From assembly GCA_903924405.1 (NCBI GenBank), contig CAIYBH010000259.1, forward strand, positions 1 to 34,533: a stretch of DNA of 34,533 bases. Direction: 5' to 3'. Shown piece after piece: positions 8,293-17,081 of this stretch (positions are counted from its first letter, which is position 1; each line of letters starts with the position of its first letter). Source of the DNA: an uncultured Planctomycetaceae bacterium (GTDB lineage Bacteria > Planctomycetota > Planctomycetia > Planctomycetales > Planctomycetaceae). Position numbers and translations under genes: made by a program. Below the pieces are notes generated by a model. That model did not search any database. It was not told the origin of the DNA and worked only from the letters and a program-made list of their open reading frames with translations.

Positions 8293-11292
8293 CTATTTCC
8301 GGAGTGCCGGATTAATGGAATACAAGCTGCCATCAAGCCCGGTGATCATGATCTGCTCACCAAACCGAACAAAACCGGACTGAATCTGCTGGCCCAGCTT
8401 CATCGAATTCTCTCCCGGGACTCCATTGGCGTCCAGTTTCGTCAGCAACCCGTCTCCACGGGCCACAAGCAGGCCATCGCTTACGGCCAAGGGGTTGCCT
8501 CGCAGGCCCCAGCCTTCGAGGGGCAGCGATCCCGTCGCAGGCAGGTCCGGGGCAATTCGGAAGATTTTCGCTTCCTGATTGGCCACTTCCACAATCACAA
8601 ACTGATCGGTCACCTTTGGCTGTGCACTGGGAACACCACCGAGATCCTTTTCCGCGAGGACTTCCAGCGTCGAGGCCTGCATCATCATCAGTTTGCCTTC
8701 TGCGGTGGCGGCAAACAGAAATCCCCCTGACACGGCCGGCGGCACTTCAATCGGCGACGGAATCTTCGTGACGCTGATCTCGGCCAGCTGTGGTCGAGGC
8801 GTCTCACGATACTCCACCCGAACAAACTCATTCGCTGCGGAAATTCCCAGCACCTGCGTCCCGGACAGGGCAATCAGCGACTTCCAGGGCTGCTGCTGAT
8901 TCTGCGTCTGAGACGAGCGGTAGTCTTCCACAGTGCGGCCTCCTGCGAGGCCCGTCATGTGCAGCCGTCCGGCCGATGCGAACACCACCCCGCTGTCCAG
9001 TGCAACAGGAGGGAGTTCCGGCACGGCCGGCAAGTCCCATTTCTGCTCCAACTGCCCTGTGGTTGTGAAGGTCCACATTGCAGGGTTCGGTGCTCCCACC
9101 CACGCGGCTGGTCGACCATCAGACAGCACCAGCCCGTCCACCGGCGAGTCCAGCTTTTCCGGCAGTCGGAACCGGCTGACCGTTTCCAGAATGAAACCCG
9201 GCTTCTGCAGATCAGCCAGCGGAATGCGATAGGCCTCACCATAGTCCGTCACTGCGAGGACTGAACCGCCAGCGGCCGAACCCGTCATGGCCACAATGCG
9301 CGAACTGAGGACTGTTCTCCAGATGCCCTGCATCTGATCCCGATCGGCCCTGGTGAAGAAGGCAGAGCTGGACTGAGCTGACCGCGATGTGACAAAGACG
9401 GATTCGTCCAGCAGCTGTATTGGCTGAATATGAATCCCCTGGGCTGTGACGGCCGGGTCCAGTTCCACGCCGTTGGTTCGCGTGCGGAATTTTCGCAGAT
9501 CGCGACCCGCCAGCCAGACCTGTCCCCCGGGGCCGGCCAGCAGAAACATGCGTGTCTGAGCGGCCTCTTCCAGTTGGTTGGCGCCGACGAAGGCCAGCGG
9601 CGGCTGCCCGGGCTCATCACCCACGCGAAACGCCGTGATTCGCTGCGGTGTTGAGGGCACGAACAAGTCGTAACCCCGCAGCAGAGCGGGATCCTGAATC
9701 TGCCCGTCGACGGTGTTGGTGGCCACGACCGACAACTCTCCGCTGGCTTCTTCCTGCAGCGTCTGAATACGGGATTTCTCAGCCGTCTCGTTGTCAAACA
9801 TCAGGAAATAACGCCCTGCCGTAATCAGCGGGACGCGGATGCTGCCTTGTCGATGCGGAATCCAGGACACCGTCTGACAGGCGAACGGGTTGAGCGAAAT
9901 GGTGTAGACGAGGGTCTGATCGCCCGGCAGAACCAGTTTCTGTCCATCGCCGGACAACGCCGGCGGTCCGCTGATCGGTTGTGGAAACTTCAGGCTGGCC
10001 AGAGCCCTGCCGTTGACAGCGGCGATCTGCAGCAATTCCCCGGCATCCGTGGTCAGATAGATCGTCCCGGCCTGAATCACAGGTGCAGCACTGGGCCGGG
10101 CTCCCGTGGTCTGTCTCCAGAGAATGCTCCCCGTCTCTTCTGCCAGTAACTGCAATTCATTGGTCAGAGTGCTGTAGACCAGAATCCCCGGCGTTGTGCC
10201 GGACACGGTCACCGGAGCGAACGGTGCGTCAGCCCCGATCACGCGTTTCCAGCGGGGGTCACCCGTGTCCGCGTCGACCGAATAACAGGTATCAAGTCCG
10301 ATGGTGACGAGGTAACGTTTTTGTGAGACCAGATCCGACGGTCCCTGAGTGCGGAGCGCCAGCGACACGGACGGCAGCGGTTCGGCTGCCGGATCTGCCG
10401 GCAGCGCGTCCCGACCGAGCTCGGTCCGTGCCGTAAGTTCTTTCTCTCTGGTCAGAATGTCCGTCAGCATCTTGCGGACGTCCTTGTCGTCCTTCAGTGA
10501 TGGATAACGGTCAATCAGGGCCTGTCGGGTTTCAATCGCTTCCAGTGTCTTTCCTGCGGCCAGCTGACTGGTGATCGTCTGGATGGTCGATTGAAATGTC
10601 AGCTTGCGGGCAATCGAACCTTCGGCAATCCGCTGACGTTCGATCAGAAACTGTTCGCGCGTCTGCGGGATGCCACCTTCACCGGAAAATCGTCGCAGCA
10701 GGTCCACAGCTTCGCGACTGACGGTCAGGGCTTCTTCCGACTGGATGGTTTCGGCAACAATCGCACCCGCATAAGCCAATCGATCAGAATACCGCCGCAG
10801 GGTATCCGTGAGTTCCGCATAGCCCGGCAGGTCACCGCATTCGCTGATCAGCGTCCGCAGTTCTGTCATTCCACGGATCACATCCGGCGTATTGGTCAGA
10901 ATGTACTTTTCCACCTGCGTCCGATGCAGACCAATCTTTGCTGCGGGGGACGAAGCCGTTTTGGGATAGATCTGCAGGAACTGGGAGAATCGGGCTTCGG
11001 CATCGATGTACTTCTGCTGCTCAAGGAACGACGTTGCTTCCTTCAGCATGCGTTCTTCGGCGTTCCACTGATTGATGTACCAGAAGATGCCTGCCAGCAG
11101 AAAACTGAGCAGAGTCACGCCGGTCAGGACAAGGACGACCGGGGAGCGGGCGATTTTCTGCTGCCCGGGCCGCTGCGGGCCGCCGCTGAGCCTGTCTGCA
11201 AACGTAGTCAGCCGACCACGTTGCAACTGCCGCTTTGCCTTTTCCGCAACCGCGTCCTTTGCGGCCTCCGGGTCGTTTTTCTGGTTGTCCAT
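8293..11292 (-). CDS. Membrane-anchored PQQ-like beta-propeller protein
   Basis: The product is about 999 residues from the ATG used here. An alternative GTG start at 11307 adds five residues, and neither has a strong ribosome site. The order is: a basic cytoplasmic N-terminus, one transmembrane helix (about 50-72), a helical TPR-like region (to about 300) containing AEARFSQFLQIYPKT, then a long beta-propeller region. The propeller shows repeated PQQ/WD40-like blades such as YSVDADTGDPRWKRVIG, TGSILWRQTTGA, GTIYLTTDAGELLQIAAVNG and DGSLYSINP near the C-terminus. Such domains commonly bind partners; BamB is one envelope example. Topology places the propeller in the periplasm. It lies 126 bases after the kinase-ExbD gene and 16 bases before the solute-binding protein gene. 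Confidence 0.85.
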   Translation of the reverse strand: MDNQKNDPEAAKDAVAEKAKRQLQRGRLTTFADRLSGGPQRPGQQKIARSPVVLVLTGVTLLSFLLAGIFWYINQWNAEERMLKEATSFLEQQKYIDAEARFSQFLQIYPKTASSPAAKIGLHRTQVEKYILTNTPDVIRGMTELRTLISECGDLPGYAELTDTLRRYSDRLAYAGAIVAETIQSEEALTVSREAVDLLRRFSGEGGIPQTREQFLIERQRIAEGSIARKLTFQSTIQTITSQLAAGKTLEAIETRQALIDRYPSLKDDKDVRKMLTDILTREKELTARTELGRDALPADPAAEPLPSVSLALRTQGPSDLVSQKRYLVTIGLDTCYSVDADTGDPRWKRVIGADAPFAPVTVSGTTPGILVYSTLTNELQLLAEETGSILWRQTTGARPSAAPVIQAGTIYLTTDAGELLQIAAVNGRALASLKFPQPISGPPALSGDGQKLVLPGDQTLVYTISLNPFACQTVSWIPHRQGSIRVPLITAGRYFLMFDNETAEKSRIQTLQEEASGELSVVATNTVDGQIQDPALLRGYDLFVPSTPQRITAFRVGDEPGQPPLAFVGANQLEEAAQTRMFLLAGPGGQVWLAGRDLRKFRTRTNGVELDPAVTAQGIHIQPIQLLDESVFVTSRSAQSSSAFFTRADRDQMQGIWRTVLSSRIVAMTGSAAGGSVLAVTDYGEAYRIPLADLQKPGFILETVSRFRLPEKLDSPVDGLVLSDGRPAAWVGAPNPAMWTFTTTGQLEQKWDLPAVPELPPVALDSGVVFASAGRLHMTGLAGGRTVEDYRSSQTQNQQQPWKSLIALSGTQVLGISAANEFVRVEYRETPRPQLAEISVTKIPSPIEVPPAVSGGFLFAATAEGKLMMMQASTLEVLAEKDLGGVPSAQPKVTDQFVIVEVANQEAKIFRIAPDLPATGSLPLEGWGLRGNPLAVSDGLLVARGDGLLTKLDANGVPGENSMKLGQQIQSGFVRFGEQIMITGLDGSLYSINPALRK

Positions 11293-11418
11293 GTTTGAAG
11301 CCGCCACAGTGTTTTCCAGTCCCGTCAGATATCATTTTCCGGAGCCCGCGGGCTTCCGGTGTGTTTAACTTATCTATTCCAGATACACAGTCACCAGGCA
11401 TCCTGGTGCGCTGAGGAG

Positions 11419-12930
11419 TTACCACTCAGCAATCTTATTTCGGACTCTGGTGAAACCGGCCTGAGTTGCCGCATCAATCACCATCACCCGCGCCTCGTGG
11501 GTCGAGTCCGGATGGAGTTCCAGTTCCACATCCGTCAGATCAGCACTGGCGTTTTTCTCTGCCTTCAGTAACTCCAGGAGTTCCCGATAGCCGGTCGCCT
11601 TTTTGGTTTCTTCAATAAAGAAGTTGTTCTCAGCATCCACCTGAACCTTGAGAGCGGTGGACGACTGATCCTGCTCGACAACAACCGACGTGGAGACTCC
11701 GTCCGTTTTTTTCGCGGGTGGTACGTCGAAGGCCTTCTGCATACTGAATGAGGCTGTGACCATGAAGAAGATCAACAGCTGAAACGTGACGTCCACAGCA
11801 GGGGTCAGGTCGATCGCCGCACTCTCTGCGGCACGCTTGCGTTTGGGGGGCGGATCATCGTCATCATCCTCAACGACAACCGGAGCGGCCACAGGCTTTG
11901 CCACTTTGGGCTGACGGGCCGCTACCGGCATGACGGATGTTTCCGTTACGTCGGCTGTGGGCGACAGTTCAAAGCCTTCGTCCATCAATTCCACGGGAAT
12001 GGTTCCCGACGACTTCAGGTGCTTCTGCCGCTCCTGCTCGGCAAGTTTCTCCAGTTCTTCAAGGCGTGGCAGTCGTACCAGATCGAGTGACCGACCCTGT
12101 TTGTGAGCAGCGACGAGTGTTTTCAGATCTTCCAGAACTTCTTCGGCCGACTGGTAGCGCAGCGAACGCCGTTTGGCCATCATGCGATGCACCATGCGAC
12201 ACAGAACGCGAGGCAGGGCCGGAATTCGCTGATGCAGCGGAGGTGCCGGATTTTTGAGATGCTGCATGGCAATCTGCACAGCCGTGGTGCCCCGAAACGG
12301 CGGTTCCCCACACAGCAGCTGATAACAGGTCACTCCGAAGGAATACACATCGGAGCGGGGATCCAGTTCCCGGCCACTGACCTGCTCCGGGCTCATGTAC
12401 AGTGGCGTTCCCATCGTCACACCAGACGACTGGTCACCGCCATCGCCAAGCTGCGCCAGTCCGAAGTCCGCAACCTTCACCTCGCCCTTTTTCGTGACGA
12501 GAATATTTTCCGGTTTAATGTCACGATGCACGATGCCGGCTTTGCCCGAGGCCTTCAGCGCGGCGGCGACCTGACGCATGACGTGCAGTACGGACGTCAG
12601 ATCCAGCTTGCCGCGTTCTCGAATCAGCGTTGCCAGGTCACTGCCCTGAACAAACTCCTGAGCGATGTAGTGCAGGCCGTCTTCCTGCCCGATGGTATAG
12701 ACCTGGACGATGTTGGGGTGGTTGAGACCTGCCGCCATCATCGCTTCCTGCTTGAAGCGAGACAGCATGTCCTGCCCCGAATGGGCCATCAATCCGGGCT
12801 TCATCACCTTGACCGCGACGTAGCGCTGCAGCGACGTTTGCTCCGCAAGAAACACGTCCGCCATGCCCCCGCTGCCAAGATGTCTCAGCAGGTGGAATTC
12901 TCCAAGTCGCTTGTCTGTCAGGTCACTCAT
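11419..12930 (-). CDS. Ser/Thr protein kinase fused to ExbD/TolR domain
   Basis: One uninterrupted 503-residue frame carries two unrelated domains. Residues 11-275 are a Hanks-type kinase with glycine loop GSGGMADVF (19-27), lysine K41, catalytic HRDIKPEN (135-142), DFG (155-157) and SPEQ (180-183). All key residues for activity are present. A charged linker with a DDDDD run follows (about 280-368). Residues 369-503 are an ExbD/TolR domain: IDLTPAVDVTFQLLIFFMVT, with the family's transmembrane aspartate at D380 and one helix (about 382-397), then a periplasmic region ending in VMVIDAATQAGFTRVRNKI. ExbD has its N-terminus in the cytoplasm, so the kinase would be cytoplasmic, which is topologically consistent. 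It lies 71 bases after a separate exbD. I infer a stator-type subunit that couples the channel to phosphorylation. Confidence 0.93.
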   Translation of the reverse strand: MSDLTDKRLGEFHLLRHLGSGGMADVFLAEQTSLQRYVAVKVMKPGLMAHSGQDMLSRFKQEAMMAAGLNHPNIVQVYTIGQEDGLHYIAQEFVQGSDLATLIRERGKLDLTSVLHVMRQVAAALKASGKAGIVHRDIKPENILVTKKGEVKVADFGLAQLGDGGDQSSGVTMGTPLYMSPEQVSGRELDPRSDVYSFGVTCYQLLCGEPPFRGTTAVQIAMQHLKNPAPPLHQRIPALPRVLCRMVHRMMAKRRSLRYQSAEEVLEDLKTLVAAHKQGRSLDLVRLPRLEELEKLAEQERQKHLKSSGTIPVELMDEGFELSPTADVTETSVMPVAARQPKVAKPVAAPVVVEDDDDDPPPKRKRAAESAAIDLTPAVDVTFQLLIFFMVTASFSMQKAFDVPPAKKTDGVSTSVVVEQDQSSTALKVQVDAENNFFIEETKKATGYRELLELLKAEKNASADLTDVELELHPDSTHEARVMVIDAATQAGFTRVRNKIAEW

Positions 12931-13001
12931 GATTGTGGCTGATCTTCGCAGAGCCCGATTGTTGTTTGCCGCCTGTTCAGCCGCAGAATTCCGTTCCGCA
13001 A

Positions 13002-13457
13002 CTACTCACGCCGGTCCTGAACCGCATAGTGAAAGCCCACGTTCGGTATCTCCGAAATCATGGACTCAATTTCCCCGGTGAAACGATTGGGAACGTCCTT
13101 GTCACCCATGATCATCAGATCAATGCCATTCGGCCGGGCCCCTGATTCTTCGTTCAGCCGCACTCGCAGTTCTTCCAGAGTGATGGGCTTCTTATCGATT
13201 TCCATCAGCGGATCTGTGTTGGCATCCACAGGCGCTTTGATCACCAGCTTGAACGCGACTTTGGCGAGTTCTGTGGAGCCCCCCGACACGGAATGGGGAA
13301 CGATTGCCGGTGGATTTCCCTGCATCGTTGAAGTGACCATGAAGAAAATCAGCAACTGAAAGGTCACGTCAATCATCGGCGTGATGTCGATTTCCGTGTC
13401 CTCCGCCGGACGCACTTTCTTCTGGTACGGTTCGTCGTCGTCTTCCTCAGCCGCCAT
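13002..13457 (-). CDS. exbD: ExbD/TolR-family biopolymer transport protein
   Basis: The 151-residue protein has a short acidic cytoplasmic N-terminus, TEIDITPMIDVTFQLLIFFM with the conserved transmembrane Asp D30, one helix (about 31-45), and a periplasmic domain of the usual ExbD size ending in MISEIPNVGFHYAVQD. ExbD/TolR proteins form a proton channel with ExbB/TolQ in the inner membrane and energise outer-envelope processes. The helix core is nearly identical to that of the downstream kinase fusion, suggesting duplication. AGAGAG lies upstream of the ATG. It follows exbB by 80 bases. Confidence 0.93.
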   Translation of the reverse strand: MAAEEDDDEPYQKKVRPAEDTEIDITPMIDVTFQLLIFFMVTSTMQGNPPAIVPHSVSGGSTELAKVAFKLVIKAPVDANTDPLMEIDKKPITLEELRVRLNEESGARPNGIDLMIMGDKDVPNRFTGEIESMISEIPNVGFHYAVQDRRE

Positions 13458-13537
13458 GATCGAGCACTCTCTGACTTCAGTCGGTGTTCAAAAAACAAGT
13501 CTCAACCCGAATCTCAGGGATCCAGTCCCGGATCACG

Positions 13538-14260
13538 TCAGGCTTTGGCCTTCGCTTTGGCGGCCGCAATGTCGTCGAGCAGAATTCCGGTGCCTTCGTC
13601 AATGTTTTCCTGCAGCTTCTTGATGCTGTTGGAGGCGGAACCCTGGAGCACGATCAACGGAATGGAAATCGCCATTCCCGCCGCGGTCGTCCAGAGCGCG
13701 AAGCTGATGTCCGCCGACAATTCCTTCGGGTCCACACCCGTCGCCGCCGCACCGGCGATCTTGGCGAAGGCGTTGATCATCCCGAGTACGGTTCCGAGCA
13801 GTCCCAGCTGTGGTGCGGTCTTAATACTGGTACCGACCCACGAATTCATGCGGTCAAGGCTACCCAGAATGTCGCGATCAAATCGCTCGCCCACAATCTG
13901 GCGAATCTTCTTCATGGGTTCGTCACGCGACTGCAGTGCCAACTGGGCCAACTGCGGCAGGGCACGATTCCAGAGCGAGGGGTTGTCACAGACCTGCAGC
14001 GCGGCATCAAAATCACTCCGCTCCAGACATTCGCCCAATTCATTCAGAAATGCCTGCTCCGCTTCTGCCCCCGGAAACTGCTTCTGTCCCACGCGACGAA
14101 TTAACAGGATACCGGCATACATCCCACCGGCGGCGCACAGAGCGATCCCGGCCCAGATGGAGTTTTCAATCACTTTCATGAATGTGGATGGACCGGCCGC
14201 AGGAGCAGCTTCCTGGGCAAGCATGCCAATGCCATTCAGAAAATCAACGACGCTGATCAT
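13538..14260 (-). CDS. exbB: ExbB/TolQ/MotA-family proton channel protein
   Basis: The 240-residue product shows the family plan: a first transmembrane segment (about 35-55), a cytoplasmic loop with FLNELGECLERSDFDAALQVC, and two further helices (about 145-168 and 187-207) containing APQLGLLGTVLGMINAF and SFALWTTAAGMAISIPL. The GLLGTVxGM motif is diagnostic of MotA/TolQ/ExbB channels. An N-terminal hydrophobic stretch (to residue 14) ending near AQEAAPAAG may be a cleaved signal, as in many ExbB relatives with extra N-termini. The C-terminus is Ala/Lys-rich. There is no Shine-Dalgarno site: the AGGAGG beside the ATG lies on the opposite strand. It opens the ExbB-ExbD-kinase block. Confidence 0.92.
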   Translation of the reverse strand: MISVVDFLNGIGMLAQEAAPAAGPSTFMKVIENSIWAGIALCAAGGMYAGILLIRRVGQKQFPGAEAEQAFLNELGECLERSDFDAALQVCDNPSLWNRALPQLAQLALQSRDEPMKKIRQIVGERFDRDILGSLDRMNSWVGTSIKTAPQLGLLGTVLGMINAFAKIAGAAATGVDPKELSADISFALWTTAAGMAISIPLIVLQGSASNSIKKLQENIDEGTGILLDDIAAAKAKAKA

Positions 14261-14413
14261 AGGAGGTTCCAGACTGATTCAAATTCCGAACAAAGACACC
14301 CGAACGGAAACCCCCGCAGACCGCCGCACGCGGCCTGCCGGAACACCCGATTCGCTTGCTGAATACCACACCCGCCCCGGTCACCTGCGGAGAAATTTTT
14401 CAGTACTCTGAGT

Positions 14414-14432
14414 TCACAACTGTGAGATCACA
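14414..14432. promoter_or_regulatory. Possible operator upstream of exbB
   Basis: TCACA (14414-14418), TGTGA (14421-14425) and TCACA (14428-14432) alternate in orientation at a 7-base spacing. They include the perfect 12-base palindrome TGTGAGATCACA (14421-14432). The site lies about 155 bases before the exbB ATG in the 222-base gap after the TonB-like gene. The half-sites resemble those of CRP/FNR-type regulators, but the central spacing is shorter than the usual six bases, so the binding protein is unknown. Confidence 0.35.
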
Positions 14433-14482
14433 TTAATTGATACGGCGTCCGCCATACCAGACGCCGCCGTTTTTCGCCTGCA

Positions 14483-15397
14483 TCACTTCAACACCTGCCG
14501 CGTCACGACAAACTCAAAGCCACTACCAGCACGTCGCACCTGAAAATAGGTTCTGCGGATCGCCGATGGTTGCTGGTTGCCGTAAGAAACTTCCAGCTGG
14601 GCCAGCATCTGCTCGGTCGCTGGTGGATAGAAATGCAGAATCACGCCGTTACTTGCATCCAGCCCCGCCTTCTTAAACAACTCCATGTCCGCTTTCACTC
14701 GGTCCTGACTGCCGTCCTGCCAGTTCAGAAACAATCGCTTCTCGCCTTCGCCAGTTCGAACTTCCCGCTGAGTCGGAGTGGCCTGACTCATTTGACTCAG
14801 ATAAATCAGCCGTGAGTCTTCCTTCAGCAACAACCCCAGTTCAATGCCAAAAAAATCCAGCTGTGCTGCGTAACTGTCCAGATCTCCCTTGTCGGCGAAT
14901 TCGACAATCCAGCCCTGTTCACGCTTGGCGCCACCGCGACCGGGACCACCACTTCCCAGCGGGCGACCACCGGTCCCGTCCGCGCTGCCCGGAATGCCTG
15001 TATTCTGCTGCTGCCGCGATTCGTTAGGAGCCTCAATCACCGCGGCGTTCTCGGCCACCTCAATGACCTGCTCAATCACCTCTTCAATCTGCGTCACATC
15101 CGTTTCTTCATTCGCCAGTGAAGGATCCGGTACCGCGTCCTCGGGGGATTCGACATTGGGGGTCGCGTCCGGCGTGCCATCTTCCCAGCCGCCATCACCA
15201 GCCGGCATCAATTCGACCTTGCGCGAGACGGGCGCCGGCAACAGATTCGAAAGCCAGATCGCCAGCATCACCGCGAATGTCAACACGGCGATCAGGGCCG
15301 ACGTTTGCAGCACTGAGACCGCGACGTCGTACTTTGTCAGTTTGATGTGGGGGCCCTGCACACGAGCCGCACTGCGCGTCGATTTTACAGTCGACAT
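14483..15397 (-). CDS. TonB-like inner-membrane protein, novel C-terminal domain
   Basis: From the ATG at 15397 (preceded by AAGGATGGGG) the product is 304 residues. A longer frame to 15472 exists but lacks such a site. It has a basic cytoplasmic N-terminus, one transmembrane helix (about 27-51), an acidic Glu/Pro-rich stretch (about 60-120), a Gly-rich hinge (about 133-157) and a compact C-terminal region (161-304) containing QGWIVEFADKGDLDSYAAQL and ending RTYFQVRRAGSGFEFVVTRQ. The plan (anchor, extended periplasmic linker, small C-terminal domain) is that of TonB/TolA, but I do not recognise the C-terminal domain. Its position ahead of exbB suggests that it is the force-transmitting partner. 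That role is inferred. Confidence 0.85.
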   Translation of the reverse strand: MSTVKSTRSAARVQGPHIKLTKYDVAVSVLQTSALIAVLTFAVMLAIWLSNLLPAPVSRKVELMPAGDGGWEDGTPDATPNVESPEDAVPDPSLANEETDVTQIEEVIEQVIEVAENAAVIEAPNESRQQQNTGIPGSADGTGGRPLGSGGPGRGGAKREQGWIVEFADKGDLDSYAAQLDFFGIELGLLLKEDSRLIYLSQMSQATPTQREVRTGEGEKRLFLNWQDGSQDRVKADMELFKKAGLDASNGVILHFYPPATEQMLAQLEVSYGNQQPSAIRRTYFQVRRAGSGFEFVVTRQVLK

Positions 15398-16274
15398 GAC
15401 CCCATCCTTACTGCTTGACCGACCATCTTCACGTCTATCAGGCCTGTCGCTAAAGACTTTTGTCGCCCACACTGTTTACACCGCAGTCAAATCACACCGC
15501 AGTCAAATTCACTGCCCTGCTATCACCATGCAACGGTCGCCGGACCAATCGTCCAATGGCAGTCTCGGCGGTCCTCTGCCTGATGATCTTCCGCCCACAA
15601 GGGCACAAAGACAGGAAAAAAACTCCCGGACATTCCGTTGGAACTGCAGAAATCCCCGACCGAATGCCGGAAAACGGAATAGCCCGGATCTACCCGCAGC
15701 TTGTGTTCAGGTGTACATGTGCTGACTGCAGGCAGAATTCCCGGAAATGGTACTAGCCCCATCTCCCGTGTGTCAACGAATCAGACGCTCCGGATCAGAA
15801 CGATTTTGAACTCGGTGGCCAAAATAAACGACGGACCACAGTGTGCTGTCCCAACCTGGCCCCACGACGGTGTCAGGCACACGTGCGCCGTACTCAGAGA
15901 CTCCCCGGCAGAGCGTTTAGGTTTGTTGTCGCTCGTCTTCCGCCGAGTCGACAAACCCCGACGCCGCGACTCATGGTGAGATTTTCCCATAGACAGCAAA
16001 TGGTGATTCTGGGAAACTACGGGCCAGGATTCAAGAGTTGTTTGTCCCGTTTTGTGCAGTTGCAGAATGGAGCGTCATGCGGTTTCCGACGAAACAGGCA
16101 GCGCCCTGCCCTTGCCTCCCGACAGATTTGTGTCGTTTTGCCGTGATATCAGCGGTGTCGCGGGGGGCTGGCGGTGTTTGTACTCGATAGCCGATGAGGC
16201 GTAAGGTTCTGCACAGATTCAGTTCCGTTGATGCCCGTGCCGGATGCCCGGGTCTGCGACAAGGATGTTCCCCG
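15398..16274. other. Long divergent intergenic region
   Basis: About 880 bases separate the minus-strand envelope operon from the plus-strand glycosyltransferase genes, so promoters for both presumably lie here. I see no convincing gene; the small ORFs lack family features. Visible structure includes a direct repeat of CACCGCAGTCAAAT near 15480-15510 and an imperfect inverted repeat GGTTTGTTGTCG / CGACAAACC near 15920-15957. I could not place promoter boxes with confidence. Confidence 0.5.
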
Positions 16275-17081
16275 ATGCAGCTTTCCGTGGTGATTGCCGC
16301 CCATAACGAATCTGAAAATCTACCGATTCTGGTCGATGAAATCTGTGCGTCTCTGAAGGTGCTGGAATCTTTCGAGATCATCGTGGTGGATGACGGCAGC
16401 ACGGATTCCACGCCGGATGTGCTGAACAGCCTGCAGGAGACCGTTCCCGAGTTGCGGGTGGTTCGTCACCGATCCAGCTGTGGTCAGAGCCAGGCGGTGA
16501 TGACAGGCATTGATGCGGCTGTGGGGGACGTCGTCGCCACGCTGGACGGCGATGGACAGAACGACCCCGCGGATCTGCCTGCCATGCTGGAGCTACTGCT
16601 GCAGTCAGCCCCTGACCGGGTGCAGATGGTGGCCGGACATCGGACGAAGCGGAAAGATTCCGCATGGCGAATCCTGTCCTCGCGCATCGCCAATACCGTG
16701 CGCAGTCGGATTCTTGGAGACGGAACGCCGGATACCGGTTGTGGAATCAAAGTTTTTTATCGGGACGCATTTCTGCGTTTGCCCCGATTCAACCATATGC
16801 ACCGCTTTCTGCCCGCACTCATCGTGCGGAGTGGCGGACGGGTGGTGTCGTTTGCCGTCAATCATCGTCCCCGGATGCATGGCCGATCCCACTACGACAC
16901 GCTGCGCAGGCTGATGGTGGGGATTGTGGATATGATGGGTGTGGCATGGCTGATTCGAAGAAGTTCACTTCCTGTGATTGAGCGACTGGATGGTGTCAAA
17001 GATGAGCGATCAGATGTGGATAGCATTCGGTTTAGTCGGCCAGCTGGTGTTCACGGGCCGGTTCGTCGTGCAGTGGCTTAG
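16275..17081 (+). CDS. Family 2 glycosyltransferase (ArnC/DPM1-like)
   Basis: From the ATG at 16275 (preceded by AAGGATG) the protein has 268 residues. It begins with the GT2 signature MQLSVVIAAHNESENLPILV and shows DDGSTDST (39-46) for nucleotide-sugar binding and DGDGQNDP (91-98), the DxD-type metal site of dolichol/polyprenyl-phosphate sugar transferases. A basic GHRTKRKDSAWR loop and a GCGIKVFYR motif are also typical. There is no C-terminal transmembrane pair, so it is the soluble form. It probably loads a sugar onto undecaprenyl phosphate for the ArnT-like enzyme downstream. Its 3' end overlaps the LAB_N gene by about 100 bases if that gene's first ATG is used; the last ~30 residues look unlike family sequence. 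Confidence 0.88.
   Translation: MQLSVVIAAHNESENLPILVDEICASLKVLESFEIIVVDDGSTDSTPDVLNSLQETVPELRVVRHRSSCGQSQAVMTGIDAAVGDVVATLDGDGQNDPADLPAMLELLLQSAPDRVQMVAGHRTKRKDSAWRILSSRIANTVRSRILGDGTPDTGCGIKVFYRDAFLRLPRFNHMHRFLPALIVRSGGRVVSFAVNHRPRMHGRSHYDTLRRLMVGIVDMMGVAWLIRRSSLPVIERLDGVKDERSDVDSIRFSRPAGVHGPVRRAVA

Noticed and set aside
14261-14270. AGGAGG beside the exbB start as a ribosome binding site
   Set aside because: The sequence is on the plus strand; the exbB transcript carries CCTCCT, which cannot pair with the anti-Shine-Dalgarno.
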